A stretch of 64,000 nt of DNA from Amycolatopsis sp. QT-25 (GCF_029369745.1 NZ_CP120210.1:6076001-6140000); one strand, 5' to 3'; positions 51,953 to 61,264 are shown, numbered from the stretch's first letter. Translations and numbers: made by a program. The notes: generated by a model from the letters alone, not told the origin.

Positions 51953-51994
51953 TTATCCGGCGCGCTCGGCGATAATGATGGTGCAGGAGGTCAC
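51953..51994 (-). CDS. Isoleucine-rich leader peptide for cimA attenuation
   Basis: A 13-codon ORF, GTG 51994 to TAA 51953, encodes (M)TSCTIIIAERAG with three consecutive isoleucine codons (ATC ATT ATC). A CATGAT -10-like box 6 bases before the GTG suggests a leaderless mRNA. The terminator follows 26 bases later. By analogy with classic ilv/leu attenuators, ribosome stalling at isoleucine codons would favour readthrough into cimA, whose product feeds isoleucine synthesis. Confidence 0.75.
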   Translation of the reverse strand: MTSCTIIIAERAG

Positions 51995-52068
51995 GGACGC
52001 ATCATGGCATACGGTCCGGCGGGCGTCCACAAACCGGGCGACACTTCCCATCCCCTGAGATGCCCTCA

Positions 52069-52123
52069 GTACATGAAGGCCCCCTTCCTGTACCTGGGCG
52101 CAAGGAAGGGGGCCTTCATGTAC
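52069..52123 (-). terminator. Long hairpin after leuB
   Basis: Perfect 20-bp arms with a 15-base loop and a GAAGGCCCCCTTCC core, just beyond the leuB stop. It isolates leuB from the cimA leader. Confidence 0.8.
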
Positions 52124-52132
52124 TAGGGAGTG

Positions 52133-53176
52133 TTACTGGGTGACCGGGCGTACGTTCGACGACACCAGCGCCGCCAGCCGGTCACCGATCGCGTGCGTCG
52201 CACCCGGCGACGCCTGGTCGCGGGTCGCGAGGTCGAACGCCACCGAGGCCTCGATCCGCCGCGCCGCTTCCTTCTGTCCCAGATGGTCCAGCAGCAGCGC
52301 GACCGAAAGCACCGCGGCGGTCGGGTCGGCGAGACCCTGGCCCGCGATGTCCGGGGCGCTGCCGTGCACCGGCTCGAACATGCTCGGGTTCCGCCGGGTG
52401 ATGTCGAGGTTCCCGCTCGCCGCCAGCCCGATGCCGCCGGTCACGGCCGCCGCGAGGTCGGTGATGATGTCGCCGAACAGGTTGTCGGTCACCACGACGT
52501 CGAAGCGGGACGGGTCGGTCACCAGGTGGATGGTCGCGGCGTCCACATGGGAGTACGCGACGGTCACCTCCGGGTGCTCCAGCGAAACCTCTTCGACGAT
52601 CCGCGACCACAGCGAGCCCGCGTACTCCAGCACGTTCGTCTTGTGCAGGAGCGTCAGGTGCTTGCGGGGCCGCGCCTCGGCACGGTTGAACGCGTCGGTC
52701 ACCACGCGCCGGACGCCGAACGCCGTGTTGACGCTGACCTCCGTCGCGATCTCGTGGTCGGTGTCCTTGCGCAGCAAGCCACCGTTGCCCGCGTACGGGC
52801 CTTCGGTGCCTTCACGCACGACGACCATGTCGATCTCGCTCGAATCGGCGAGCGGGCCGCGCACCCCCGGGTACAACCGGGCGGGCCGCAGGTTCACGTG
52901 GTGGTCGAGCTCGAACCGGAGGCGCAGCAGCAGACCGCGCTCCAGAATGCCGCTCGGCACCGTCGGGTCGCCCACCGCGCCCAGCAGGATCGCGTCGTGC
53001 TGACGGAGTTCACCGAGTACCGACTCCGGGAGCAGCTCACCGGTGGAGTGCCACCGGGCGGCGCCGAGGTCGTAGTTCGTGGTCTCCGCCGTCGGGACGA
53101 CCTCACCGAGCACCTTGAGCGCCTCGGAGACCACTTCGGGCCCGATCCCGTCTCCTGGGATCACCGCGAGCCGCAT
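52133..53176 (-). CDS. leuB: 3-isopropylmalate dehydrogenase
   Basis: The 347-residue NAD-dependent enzyme carries out the third step of leucine synthesis (and of the citramalate route). Seen: LAVIPGDGIGPEVVSEALKV, the substrate segment VVREGTEGPYAGNGGLLRK, DAATIHLVTDPSRFDVVVTD, NLFGDIITDLAAAVTGGIGL and FEPVHGSAPDIAGQGLADPT. ATG 53176 has GGAGG 7 bases upstream; GTG 53182 would add two residues. A short CTA-codon ORF lies upstream. Confidence 0.96.
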   Translation of the reverse strand: MRLAVIPGDGIGPEVVSEALKVLGEVVPTAETTNYDLGAARWHSTGELLPESVLGELRQHDAILLGAVGDPTVPSGILERGLLLRLRFELDHHVNLRPARLYPGVRGPLADSSEIDMVVVREGTEGPYAGNGGLLRKDTDHEIATEVSVNTAFGVRRVVTDAFNRAEARPRKHLTLLHKTNVLEYAGSLWSRIVEEVSLEHPEVTVAYSHVDAATIHLVTDPSRFDVVVTDNLFGDIITDLAAAVTGGIGLAASGNLDITRRNPSMFEPVHGSAPDIAGQGLADPTAAVLSVALLLDHLGQKEAARRIEASVAFDLATRDQASPGATHAIGDRLAALVSSNVRPVTQ

Positions 53177-53250
53177 CCACACACCTCCGTAGACCAGGCC
53201 ACCGGCAGTCCGGATGGCCCATCCGCAAGAAAACGCCAGCAGCGGAAGGT

Positions 53251-53283
53251 TACCGGCCGTAGCCCGGTAGCCGTAGCCGCACC
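53251..53283 (-). CDS. Candidate leucine leader peptide for leuB
   Basis: GTG 53283 to TAA 53251 encodes (M)RLRLPGYGR, with two CTA leucine codons, a codon almost unused in such high-G+C genomes. It lies 74 bases before leuB. A small hairpin CGGATGG-G-CCATCCG follows, but no T-run, so transcriptional attenuation is less clear than for cimA. Could be chance. Confidence 0.35.
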
Positions 53284-53339
53284 ACCCTTATGCCGGAATC
53301 TCCCACAGAGCGAGACAGCCGAAAGGGTGAATACCAGAA

Positions 53340-53377
53340 GGGACGCCCCGGCGGAAAGCCTGCCGCCAGGGCGTCCC
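53340..53377. terminator. Hairpin after the subtilase gene
   Basis: Imperfect 15-16 bp arms (GGGACGCCCCGGCGG...GCCGCCAGGGCGTCCC) with loop AAAGCCT, 36 bases after the protease stop. Confidence 0.7.
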
Positions 53378-53412
53378 TCACCTCATCGAACGCGAATTAC
53401 CGCACTACCGCG

Positions 53413-56400
53413 TCAGCCCACACCGATCGGCTGACGCCCGGTGTGCCGCCCGCCGTTGCCCGGCCGGTCGACACCCGCGTTGCCGCCACCGGCGTTCGTC
53501 TGGATCTTCACCACGCTCGCCCGGTTGCCCGAGGCGTTGTGGTGCTCGATCGCCAGCAGGCCCAGCACGGTGTCCTGAGCGGCCGCGTTGCGGTTGACCA
53601 CCAGCGCCGTGCCCGGCTTCGCGACGTAGCCCAGCGCGGAGTCGCCGCCGCCCTGGACGGTGTACGCGGGAGCCAAGGCGTCGAACGAAAGCGGCGTGCC
53701 GACGTAGTCGATCGTCGACGAGTCCGCACCCGGCGCCGCGTAGAACCCGGAGGTCCCGACCGTGTAGCTGATCTTGTGCGAAGCGGCGTTCGGGTCGATG
53801 CCCAGCGCCGCGATGCTCACCGGCAGCACGACGACGTTGGTGTCGTACACGTTCGTGTCGACGTCGCCGAGCTGGCCGTTGATCGGCTGGAGGTCCACCT
53901 GCGGGAAGCCCGGCTTCAGCGCCACGGTGACCGCCACGAGGACGTCGGTGGCCGTCACCTTGGTCACGTAGGTTTCGAAGTCCGGCTGTCCGTCGCCCGT
54001 GGTGTCGATGTCCACGAACGGCGAGGTGTTGCTGCCCAGGTTGGCCAGGTCGCTCCAGGTGGTGAGACCGAAGGCCAGCAACGCGTTCTCCGGCTCACCC
54101 TGCGCCTTGGCCAGCGGGGCGGTGGACGCCGCGCCGATGTAGCGCAGGTCGGCGCCCTTGGCGGTCTGGTTCAGGGTGCAGTCGGTGGTGACGTCGCCGT
54201 CGCACTCGGGCAGCTGCGGGGATTCCGCCTGCAGCTCGAGCACGCTGATCAGCGAGCGGTACCGCTGCGGACCGGTGCCCTGGTCCACGCCCTTGCCGGT
54301 CAGGTTCAGCACCGCCTGGTTCTGGCCCGTGCCGAAGTTGACGGTGCCAGGAGTGTTGATGGACGAGACGGGCTTAGGCGCGGAGTACACCGAAAGCCGC
54401 AGCGGAACGGTCGTGCCGCTCTTCGGGGTGAACGCGATCCGGCCGGAGGCGTCCGCCACGAACTGCCGGGCGAGCCCGGCCTGCGTGGCCGCCATGGTCG
54501 GGTCCATGACCTTGCGGAGCGCCTTGGGGTCGGCGATCTTCAGGGTCACCTTCACCAGCGCGATACCGCGCGGGCTCAGCTTCACCGTCGGCTTGTCCAC
54601 TGTGTACTCGACACCGGGGAGCGAGTTCACGGCTTCGTAGCCCACCGCGTACTCGACCGGCTTGATGCCCTTGTTGACCACTTTGACCGTCTTGGTCAGC
54701 GTCACCGGGCCACCCGCTTCGACGACACCGAAGTTCACCGAGACGAAGCCGGGGTTGTCGACGACGTAGGCCAGGACCTGGTTGTCCAGCGCGGCCTTCG
54801 CGTCGATCCGGCCGCTGCCGACGCGCTGTGGGCCGTAGACGCGGCCGGAGGCGTCGCGGATGTCGTGGCCGGCGGTGTTGACGACCGAGGCCTTGACCTC
54901 CTCGACCGACCAGTCGGGGTGCGCCTGGCGGATCAGGGCGGTGATGCCCGAGGTGTGCGGAGCCGCCATCGACGTCCCGGAGATGACCAGGCGACCGGCC
55001 CCGCTCCCGCTCAGCGCGGACGAGATCGAGTCACCGGGCGCCGCGACGTCCGGTTTGACGGCCGGGCCGCGCCCGCCCCGCGAGGTGAACGAGCTCGGGG
55101 TGTCCACGATGGACTGATCGGTGGTCGGCACGGACACGCGGCCCTTGCCGGTCATGCGGACCTGCAGCGTGCCGGCGGCCAGCGCCGGGCGGATCGAGGC
55201 GGTCGCGCCGCCGGTCAGCTGGAACGTCGGCAGGGCCGCGTTGCCCGCGATCCCGGCCGAGAAGTGCTCCAGCGTGGACGAGAACAGCGCGCCCTTGGCC
55301 CCGGCGGCCTGCGCGTTGTTCGAACGGGCACCCGAACCGCAGGCGCGGGTCGCGTCGTTGTCGTCCCATTCGAGGAACACGATCTTGCCCGCGGCCTTGG
55401 CCTTGTCGGCCTCGGAGTACGGCTTGCAGCCGGCGGCGTTGTCGGCCGACAGGGTGACCACCGGCGCGGTGACGTCGAGCGTGTCGTAGGCCGCGTAGTT
55501 CTGGCTGAACTGCCCGGTCTTCGCACCCTTGACACCGTCTGGAGCGACGGCTTCGACGGCGTCACGGAGGACGGACGCGTCACGGCTGCTGGCGACGGTC
55601 AGCGCCTCGGGCGTGTTGCCCGGCGCGCCGCCGACGTCGTTGAGGTCGCCGCCGTTGCCCGCGGAGAACACCGGCACGACGTTGTTCGCGGCGATCTTGC
55701 GCACGAACAGCGAGTCCGGGTCGTCCGGGGTGGCGAAGTCGCCGCCCAGCGACAGGTTGACGACGTCGAGGTGGTCGGTGAAGTCGCCGTCACCGTCCGG
55801 GTCGAGCGACCAGTCGAGTGCCTGCGAGGTGACGTTGGTCGAGCCGTCGCAGCCGAAGACCTTGATCGCGTACAGCAGGGCCTTGGGTGCGGTGCCAGGG
55901 CCGATCCGCATCGCTTCGATCTTCTTCTTGGTGAGCTTCTTGTAGTCGCCCGTGAACGTCTTGCCCGCTTCGTCCACGCCGAATCCGGCGACCGTGCCCG
56001 CCACGTGCGTGCCGTGGTGGCCGCAGGAGATCGGGTTGGGGTCGGGCTTCGGCGTGTTGAGGGCCGGGTCGTCGCTGCCCGAGTCGTAGGCGTCGCCGAC
56101 CAGGTCGACACCGCCGACGACCTTGTCGGTCGGGAAGGCGGGGGTGGCCTGGTCGCGGTTGATCGCCTGGTACGCCTCGGCCGTGCCCGGACCACCGAAG
56201 GTGGCGTGGGTGTAGTCGATGCCGTCGTCGATCACGCCGACGCGGATGCCGTCGCCGTAGCGGCCGGTCTGCTGCCACGACGCGAGCGTGTTGGTCAGCT
56301 GGACCGCGCTGGAGTTCGTGCGGGTCTTCGGCACCACCTTCTTGACCGAGACGACGTCCGGCCGCTTCGCCAGCTCGCGGATCTTCGCCGCGTCGGCCGT

Positions 56401-56817
56401 GACGACCGCGCCGGCGACCGCGTTCGAGGTCTGGGTGACCAGCCGGGTGCCGGCGTCGGCTGCCTTGAGCTGCCCGACGACGGAGTCCACCGTCGCCGCG
56501 GCGGCGGCCTTGGCGTCCTTCGCGGCCTTCTTCGCCTGTTCCTTGCCTGCGCCCTTGTTCTGCTCGGCGTTGAAGGCGTCGACGGCGGGCTGCTTCGCCA
56601 GCTCGACGAAGGCGGTGATCTGGCCCTGGGCGGCCTTGAGCTTCGGCTCGACCCTCCCCTGGAATCCGTTACGGTCGATCTTCGCCGGCGTGACGCCGTC
56701 CGCGAGCGGGACATCCTGAGCGGCTGCCGTCGCCCCGGTCACGGACGTCGCGAGCAGTGCGGCGAAGACCGCGGCCGATGAGCGGATGGCCCACCGGGGT
56801 ACGCGGGATCTGTTCAT
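53413..56817 (-). CDS. Secreted S8-family serine protease (subtilisin-like) with PA insert
   Basis: A 1134-residue preproprotein. Residues 1-33 form a signal peptide (arginine start, hydrophobic core, ATAAAQ cleavage). An I9-type propeptide reaches about 165. The catalytic triad is Asp197 (VGVIDDGIDYTH), His268 (CGHHGTHVAGTVAG) and Ser616 (ISGTSMAAPHTSG), with the oxyanion Asn388 in SAGN. A PA-domain insert lies between about 440 and 560. The C-terminal 450 residues are beta-sandwich repeats. No membrane anchor, so it is released to the medium. GAGGG precedes ATG 56817. Confidence 0.94.
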   Translation of the reverse strand: MNRSRVPRWAIRSSAAVFAALLATSVTGATAAAQDVPLADGVTPAKIDRNGFQGRVEPKLKAAQGQITAFVELAKQPAVDAFNAEQNKGAGKEQAKKAAKDAKAAAAATVDSVVGQLKAADAGTRLVTQTSNAVAGAVVTADAAKIRELAKRPDVVSVKKVVPKTRTNSSAVQLTNTLASWQQTGRYGDGIRVGVIDDGIDYTHATFGGPGTAEAYQAINRDQATPAFPTDKVVGGVDLVGDAYDSGSDDPALNTPKPDPNPISCGHHGTHVAGTVAGFGVDEAGKTFTGDYKKLTKKKIEAMRIGPGTAPKALLYAIKVFGCDGSTNVTSQALDWSLDPDGDGDFTDHLDVVNLSLGGDFATPDDPDSLFVRKIAANNVVPVFSAGNGGDLNDVGGAPGNTPEALTVASSRDASVLRDAVEAVAPDGVKGAKTGQFSQNYAAYDTLDVTAPVVTLSADNAAGCKPYSEADKAKAAGKIVFLEWDDNDATRACGSGARSNNAQAAGAKGALFSSTLEHFSAGIAGNAALPTFQLTGGATASIRPALAAGTLQVRMTGKGRVSVPTTDQSIVDTPSSFTSRGGRGPAVKPDVAAPGDSISSALSGSGAGRLVISGTSMAAPHTSGITALIRQAHPDWSVEEVKASVVNTAGHDIRDASGRVYGPQRVGSGRIDAKAALDNQVLAYVVDNPGFVSVNFGVVEAGGPVTLTKTVKVVNKGIKPVEYAVGYEAVNSLPGVEYTVDKPTVKLSPRGIALVKVTLKIADPKALRKVMDPTMAATQAGLARQFVADASGRIAFTPKSGTTVPLRLSVYSAPKPVSSINTPGTVNFGTGQNQAVLNLTGKGVDQGTGPQRYRSLISVLELQAESPQLPECDGDVTTDCTLNQTAKGADLRYIGAASTAPLAKAQGEPENALLAFGLTTWSDLANLGSNTSPFVDIDTTGDGQPDFETYVTKVTATDVLVAVTVALKPGFPQVDLQPINGQLGDVDTNVYDTNVVVLPVSIAALGIDPNAASHKISYTVGTSGFYAAPGADSSTIDYVGTPLSFDALAPAYTVQGGGDSALGYVAKPGTALVVNRNAAAQDTVLGLLAIEHHNASGNRASVVKIQTNAGGGNAGVDRPGNGGRHTGRQPIGVG

Positions 56818-57061
56818 GAGTAAGTGCCCTCACTCGAGGCCTTGACTTCGAACCTGCCTGCCGCTCGAACACACCCCCGACGGTGAGCCCCGGCGCCGCG
56901 CCGTGCCCTTGACGACGCGATGGTTCCGGCCTCGCCGGAGAAACCTATCCGGGGACCAGCCCGACTTCAGTAGGCATTTTTCACCGTTATTGAATCTTGC
57001 TCGTGTTCGCGAACCCTGCACCTACAACGACCGCAGTTGGTCGACCAATGGCGAAAAAGCA

Positions 57062-57108
57062 CTGAAGGCCTCCTACCTTGCGTCAGGCGCAAGGTAGGAG
57101 GCCTTCAG
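57062..57108. terminator. Long hairpin between serA and the subtilase gene
   Basis: Perfect 21-bp arms with a 5-base loop TCAGG and a GAAGGCCTCC...GGAGGCCTTC core, 11 bases after the serA stop. The rest of the 302-base gap 56818-57119 holds the protease promoter region and nothing else I recognise. Confidence 0.85.
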
Positions 57109-57119
57109 GTACTCGGACG

Positions 57120-58718
57120 TCAGCCGAAGTCGACCGCGCGGATCGTGTGCGCGCCGACGGCCGCGCCGATCGGCTCGAGCAGGTGCGAGTCGATGGAGCG
57201 GTCCACCCGCAGCAACATGACGGCGTCCGCGCCGTCGGTGGTCTGGCTGATCTGCGCGGCCTCGATGTTCAGGCCCGCCTCGCCGAGCAGCGTGCCGACG
57301 CGGCCCATGATGCCAGGGCGGTCCGGGTACTCGAGCAGCAGCACGTTGCCCTCGGCACGCAGGTCGAAGTGGCGGCCATTGACCTCGACCAGCTTCTCGA
57401 CCTCGTCCTTGCCGGTGACCGAACCGGACACCGAAAGGGTCGTGCCGTCGGCGTGGACCGCGCGAAGGGTGACCAGGCTGCGGAACTTGGGGCTTTCCGG
57501 CTCGGTGACCAGATCGACCTGGACACCCAGCTCTTCGGCCACGCGGGGCGCGTTCACGAAGGTGACCTGGTCCTCGACGACACCGGAGAACACGCCGCGT
57601 TCGGCCGCGAGCGGCAGCACGCTGACGTCCTCGTTGGACAGTTCGCCCTTGACCACGACGGTGACCGAAGCGGGCGCCTTCGGGTTGAGCGCGGTCAGCA
57701 CGGTGCCGAGCTTCTGGGTGAGCGAAAGGTACGGCCGCACGTGCTCGCCGACCGTGCCGCCACCGGCGACGTTCACCGCGTCCGGCACGAAGTCGCCGCG
57801 CAGCGCGAGCAGCACGGACTTCGCGACGTCGGTGCCCGCGCGGTCCTGCGCCTCGGCGGTCGACGCGCCGAGGTGCGGGGTGACGACGACGTTCGGCAGG
57901 CCGAACAACGGGCTCTCGGTGGTCGGCTCGGTGACGAACACGTCGATCCCGGCGCCGCCGACGTGGCCGGAGCCGACCGCGTCCGCCAGCGCCTGCTCGT
58001 CGACGAGGCCACCGCGCGCGGCGTTCACGATGATGACGCCCGGCTTGGTCTTCTTGAGCGCGTCGGCGCCGATCAGGCCCTTGGTCTCCGGGGTCTTCGG
58101 CAGGTGGATGGAGATCGCGTCGGCGCGCTCCAGCAGCTCGTCCAGCGTGACCAGCTCGATGCCGAGCTGCGCGGCGCGGGCGGCCGAGACGTAGGGGTCG
58201 TACGCGATGAGCTTGGTGTCGAACGCGGCGAGGCGCTGCGCGAACAGCTGGCCGATCTTGCCGAGGCCGACCACGCCGATGGTCTTGCCCTGGATCTCGA
58301 CGCCGGAGTAGGCGCTGCGCTTCCACGCGCCGCCCTGGAGGCTCTGGTCCGCGGCCGGGACCCGGCGGGCGACCGCGAGCAGCAGCGCGACGGCGTGCTC
58401 GGCGGCGGAGACGATGTTCGAGGTCGGCGCGTTGACGACCAGGACACCGCGTTCGGTGGCGGCGGGGACCTCGACGTTGTCCAGCCCCACACCGGCGCGG
58501 GCGACCACCTTGAGCGAGGTGGTGGCGGCGAGGACCTCGGCGTCGACCTTGGTGGCGGACCGCACGAGCAGCGCGTCCGCCGTCTTCACGGCTTCGAGCA
58601 GCGCGGGGCGGTCCGTACCGTCCACATGCTGGACCTCGACCTCGTCGGAGAAGACGCTCAGCACGGAAGGCGCGAGCTTCTCGGCGATGAGGACGACGGG
58701 CTTGTTCGGCTTGGTCAC
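57120..58718 (-). CDS. serA: D-3-phosphoglycerate dehydrogenase
   Basis: The 532-residue enzyme starts serine synthesis. NAD domain: IGVVGLGKIGQLFAQRLAAF; active-site residues in ARAGVGLDNVEVPAATERGV, VIIVNAARGGLVDEQALADA and VVVTPHLGASTAEAQDRAG (His). The intervening domain and C-terminal ACT domain (LLLEYPDRPGIMGRVGTLLG) give the long mycobacterial-type enzyme, which is serine-inhibited. Serine from this gene could also feed the chelator operon at 34-39 kb (inference). ATG 58718. Confidence 0.96.
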   Translation of the reverse strand: MTKPNKPVVLIAEKLAPSVLSVFSDEVEVQHVDGTDRPALLEAVKTADALLVRSATKVDAEVLAATTSLKVVARAGVGLDNVEVPAATERGVLVVNAPTSNIVSAAEHAVALLLAVARRVPAADQSLQGGAWKRSAYSGVEIQGKTIGVVGLGKIGQLFAQRLAAFDTKLIAYDPYVSAARAAQLGIELVTLDELLERADAISIHLPKTPETKGLIGADALKKTKPGVIIVNAARGGLVDEQALADAVGSGHVGGAGIDVFVTEPTTESPLFGLPNVVVTPHLGASTAEAQDRAGTDVAKSVLLALRGDFVPDAVNVAGGGTVGEHVRPYLSLTQKLGTVLTALNPKAPASVTVVVKGELSNEDVSVLPLAAERGVFSGVVEDQVTFVNAPRVAEELGVQVDLVTEPESPKFRSLVTLRAVHADGTTLSVSGSVTGKDEVEKLVEVNGRHFDLRAEGNVLLLEYPDRPGIMGRVGTLLGEAGLNIEAAQISQTTDGADAVMLLRVDRSIDSHLLEPIGAAVGAHTIRAVDFG

Positions 58719-58858
58719 GATACGGCTCCCACTATCTGGTCTGTGCCTGCGACTCGGGGTGGATTGGCTTCTCGACGGGAAAAAGCGCCTCGAAGCGGTT
58801 GACGGTCACGCCGTTGTGCCCGGTTGCGCCGCAGTTTAGCCCTGGTGGCAGGGGATTG

Positions 58859-59425
58859 TTAACTCGCCCGTAATCCGGTGAAAACGAGGTCGAGGAGCCG
58901 TTCGAGGCTCTTGTCACCCGAAAGGTGTTCACTGGCCCAGGAAAGCGCGTGCAGCAGCACCAGCAACTCGTGCACCGTGACGTCCGCCCGGAGCTCACCC
59001 GAGGCCTTCGCCCTTTCCACCAGGTGGGACACCTGGTCCCGCATCGCGTGGCAGGAGGCGTACAGCGGTGAGGTCTCGTCGTCGAGGACGTCGACCATCA
59101 GTTCGGGCAATCCGCGATAGCGCGTCGCTTGTTCACCCATCCCGGCGAACCATGCCTTGAGCGCGTCCACCGGCTCTGAGGAGCCGAGGAGTTCGCGGGC
59201 CACCGCGGCCTGGGCGTCGTAGCCCTCGCGAAGCACCGTCTCGACCAAAGCCTCCCGCGTCGGGAAGTGCCGGTAGAGCGTTCCGATGCCGACACCGGCA
59301 CGGCGCGCGATCTCTTCCAGCGACGCCTCGACCCCGTGCGCGGCGAAGGCGCGCTTCGCCTCTTCGACGAGGCGCTCGTAGTTGCGCCGGGCATCGGCCC
59401 GCAGCGGCTTCTTCTCGGTGTCCAT
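58859..59425 (-). CDS. TetR-family repressor of the F420 oxidoreductase genes
   Basis: A 188-residue TetR regulator: helix-turn-helix HGVEASLEEIARRAGVGIGT, LYRHFPTREALVETVLREGY near residues 33-70 and a helical ligand domain typical of the 'SbtR-like' C-terminus (LVERAKASGELRADVTVHEL). It is divergent from the LLM oxidoreductases; two GGAGGC-N-GCCTCC palindromes lie in the spacer and should be its operators. Confidence 0.88.
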   Translation of the reverse strand: MDTEKKPLRADARRNYERLVEEAKRAFAAHGVEASLEEIARRAGVGIGTLYRHFPTREALVETVLREGYDAQAAVARELLGSSEPVDALKAWFAGMGEQATRYRGLPELMVDVLDDETSPLYASCHAMRDQVSHLVERAKASGELRADVTVHELLVLLHALSWASEHLSGDKSLERLLDLVFTGLRAS

Positions 59426-59454
59426 CGCGCTCCCGAGCTTAGTCTCGACAAATC

Positions 59455-59500
59455 GGAGGCAGCCTCCGTATAGTCGGAACGCGTAAGCGGAGGCTGCCTC
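59455..59500. promoter_or_regulatory. Twin TetR operators in the divergent promoter
   Basis: Site 1: GGAGGC-A-GCCTCC (59455-59467), perfect. Site 2: GGAGGC-T-GCCTC (59489-59500). They are 34 bases apart centre to centre and themselves form a 13-bp inverted repeat. A TATAGT -10-like box (59469-59474) lies between them. Confidence 0.75.
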
Positions 59501-59522
59501 ATGTTAGCTGGGGAGACTGGGA

Positions 59523-60431
59523 ATGACCTTGATCGAAGAAACCCGGAAGCGGCTGGGCCCGGTGGGCGTCTGGCTGCCGGTCGGCCTGTTCACGCCGACA
59601 CCGGACGAGGAACGGCGGGCCGTGCGGCGCCTGGAAGAGTTGGGCTATCGCACCGTCTGGGGCGGCGAAGGGCCGGGGAACCGGGAGCTGTTCGCGTACA
59701 GCGCCATCACGCTGGCCGCCACCGAACGGGTGGTGATCGGTACCGGGATCGCGAACATGTGGTCGCGGCCCGCCTACACCGCCCACAGCGGCGGGCGGAC
59801 GCTCGCGGAGGCCTTTCCCGGCCGGTTCGTGCTCGGTGTCGGGATCGGGCACTCCCATCAGGCGGCGAAAGCGGGCTCGGACTACCGGCCGCTCGAGCAG
59901 ACCCGTGACTACCTCACGGCCATGTCCGCGGCGGCGGAGGAATTCCCTTCACGGGTACCGTTCCCGCGCGTCCTCGCCGCCGTCGGCCCGAAGATGCTCG
60001 AACTCGCGCGGGATCTCACGGACGGCGCGCACCCGTTCGCCCAGCCCTTCGAGCACACGCCGTACGCCCGCGAGATCCTCGGCCGGGACAAGCTGCTCAT
60101 CCCCACCCATTCGGTTCTGCTCGGCGATCGCGAACAGGCGCGGAAGAGCGTGGTGCGGGACATCGGGCTGATGAAGCACTATGGCATCTCGCACTATTTC
60201 AAGGGCTGGAAGCGGCTCGGCTACACCGACGCCGACATCGACGACGTCAGCGATCGGCTCGTCGACGGGCTGACGGCGTGGGGTGACGAAGAGCGGATCG
60301 CCGCGCGGATCGAGGAACTCGTCGACGCCGGCGCGGACACCGTGCTCGTCAATCCGGTGGGCGACGATCTCCCGTCCATAGTGGACCAACTGGAACGGCT
60401 CGCCCCGGCGTTGACGGCGGTGAGCCGATGA
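59523..60431 (+). CDS. F420-dependent LLM-class oxidoreductase (TIGR03620 type)
   Basis: A 302-residue luciferase-like TIM barrel: GVWLPVGLFTPTPDEERRAV, LGYRTVWGGEGPGNRELFAY, ERVVIGTGIANMWSRPAYTA, LAEAFPGRFVLGVGIGHSHQ and ILAGGADTVLVN-type ending (VDAGADTVLVNPVG). The TxGxGI strand and F-x-LGVG-GHS loop are the F420/flavin-binding pattern. The substrate is unknown. GGGGAG precedes ATG 59523. First gene of a three-gene operon. Confidence 0.88.
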   Translation: MTLIEETRKRLGPVGVWLPVGLFTPTPDEERRAVRRLEELGYRTVWGGEGPGNRELFAYSAITLAATERVVIGTGIANMWSRPAYTAHSGGRTLAEAFPGRFVLGVGIGHSHQAAKAGSDYRPLEQTRDYLTAMSAAAEEFPSRVPFPRVLAAVGPKMLELARDLTDGAHPFAQPFEHTPYAREILGRDKLLIPTHSVLLGDREQARKSVVRDIGLMKHYGISHYFKGWKRLGYTDADIDDVSDRLVDGLTAWGDEERIAARIEELVDAGADTVLVNPVGDDLPSIVDQLERLAPALTAVSR

Positions 60432-61264
60432 GCGTCGGGATCTGGACGTTCTCGTTCGACGGCAAGGACATCGGCGCGGTCCGCGAGGCGGCCGCGGAAG
60501 CCGAAGAACTCGGCTTCGACACGGTGTGGTTCGGGGAGTACCGGGGGCGGGAGGCGTTCACGCAGGCGGGCCTGCTGCTGGCGGCGACCTCCCGGCTGAC
60601 CGTCGCCACCGGCATCGCGCGCTTCTCCCACCGGACACCCGTCGCCGCGGCCGCCGCCGAACGGACTCTCGCCGAGGCCTACCCCGGCCGGTTCGTCCTC
60701 GGACTGGGCGGTCATCTGCCGGGCATGAAACCACTGGTGGCGATGCGCGGCTATCTCGACGGAATGGACGAGGCCGAACTGTCCACACCGGACTCCCCGC
60801 GTCGGCGCGTGCTGGCCGCGCTGGGGCCGAAAATGCTCGCACTGGCCGCGGAACGCACCGATGGGGCGCATTCGTACTTCGTCCCCGTCGAGCACACCGC
60901 GCTGGCGCGGGAGGTCATGGGGCCTTCGGCCTTCCTCGCCGTCGAGCAGGCCGTCGTCCTCGGATCTGACCGGGAGATCGCGAGGCGGCACGTGTCGATG
61001 TATCTGGACCAGGCCGTCCACCACCAAGCGAATCTGCGGCGGTTCGGGTTCACCGAGGAGGACTACGGCTCCGACCGGCCGGTGGACGCGTTGGTCGCCG
61101 TCGGGGAGGAGGAGATCGACGCCCGGGTGCGGGCGCATCTGGACGCGGGGGCCGATCACGTCTGTTTGCAGGTCCTGACCGGGGACGACCGGATCCCGCT
61201 GGCCGAATGGCGGGTTCTGTCGGGGGTCGGGGGTAACGTGCGGGAGCGTGACGTCACCGGCTGA
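60428..61264 (+). CDS. F420-dependent LLM-class oxidoreductase, second copy
   Basis: A 278-residue paralogue of the preceding gene: GIWTFSFDGKDIGAVREAAA, LGFDTVWFGEYRGREAFTQA, SRLTVATGIARFSHRTPVAA, LAEAYPGRFVLGLGGHLPGM and LDAGADHVCLQVL. ATG 60428 overlaps the previous stop by four bases. The pair are clearly diverged, not a recent duplication, and may form a two-component or sequential oxidation system. Both should use F420, whose synthesis gene fbiD is at the left end of the window. Confidence 0.88.
   Translation: MSVGIWTFSFDGKDIGAVREAAAEAEELGFDTVWFGEYRGREAFTQAGLLLAATSRLTVATGIARFSHRTPVAAAAAERTLAEAYPGRFVLGLGGHLPGMKPLVAMRGYLDGMDEAELSTPDSPRRRVLAALGPKMLALAAERTDGAHSYFVPVEHTALAREVMGPSAFLAVEQAVVLGSDREIARRHVSMYLDQAVHHQANLRRFGFTEEDYGSDRPVDALVAVGEEEIDARVRAHLDAGADHVCLQVLTGDDRIPLAEWRVLSGVGGNVRERDVTG

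Noticed and set aside
53290..56781. 1163-codon open frame opposite the subtilase gene
   Set aside because: Low-complexity Arg/Gly/Val shadow; the minus strand has the full catalytic triad and signal peptide.
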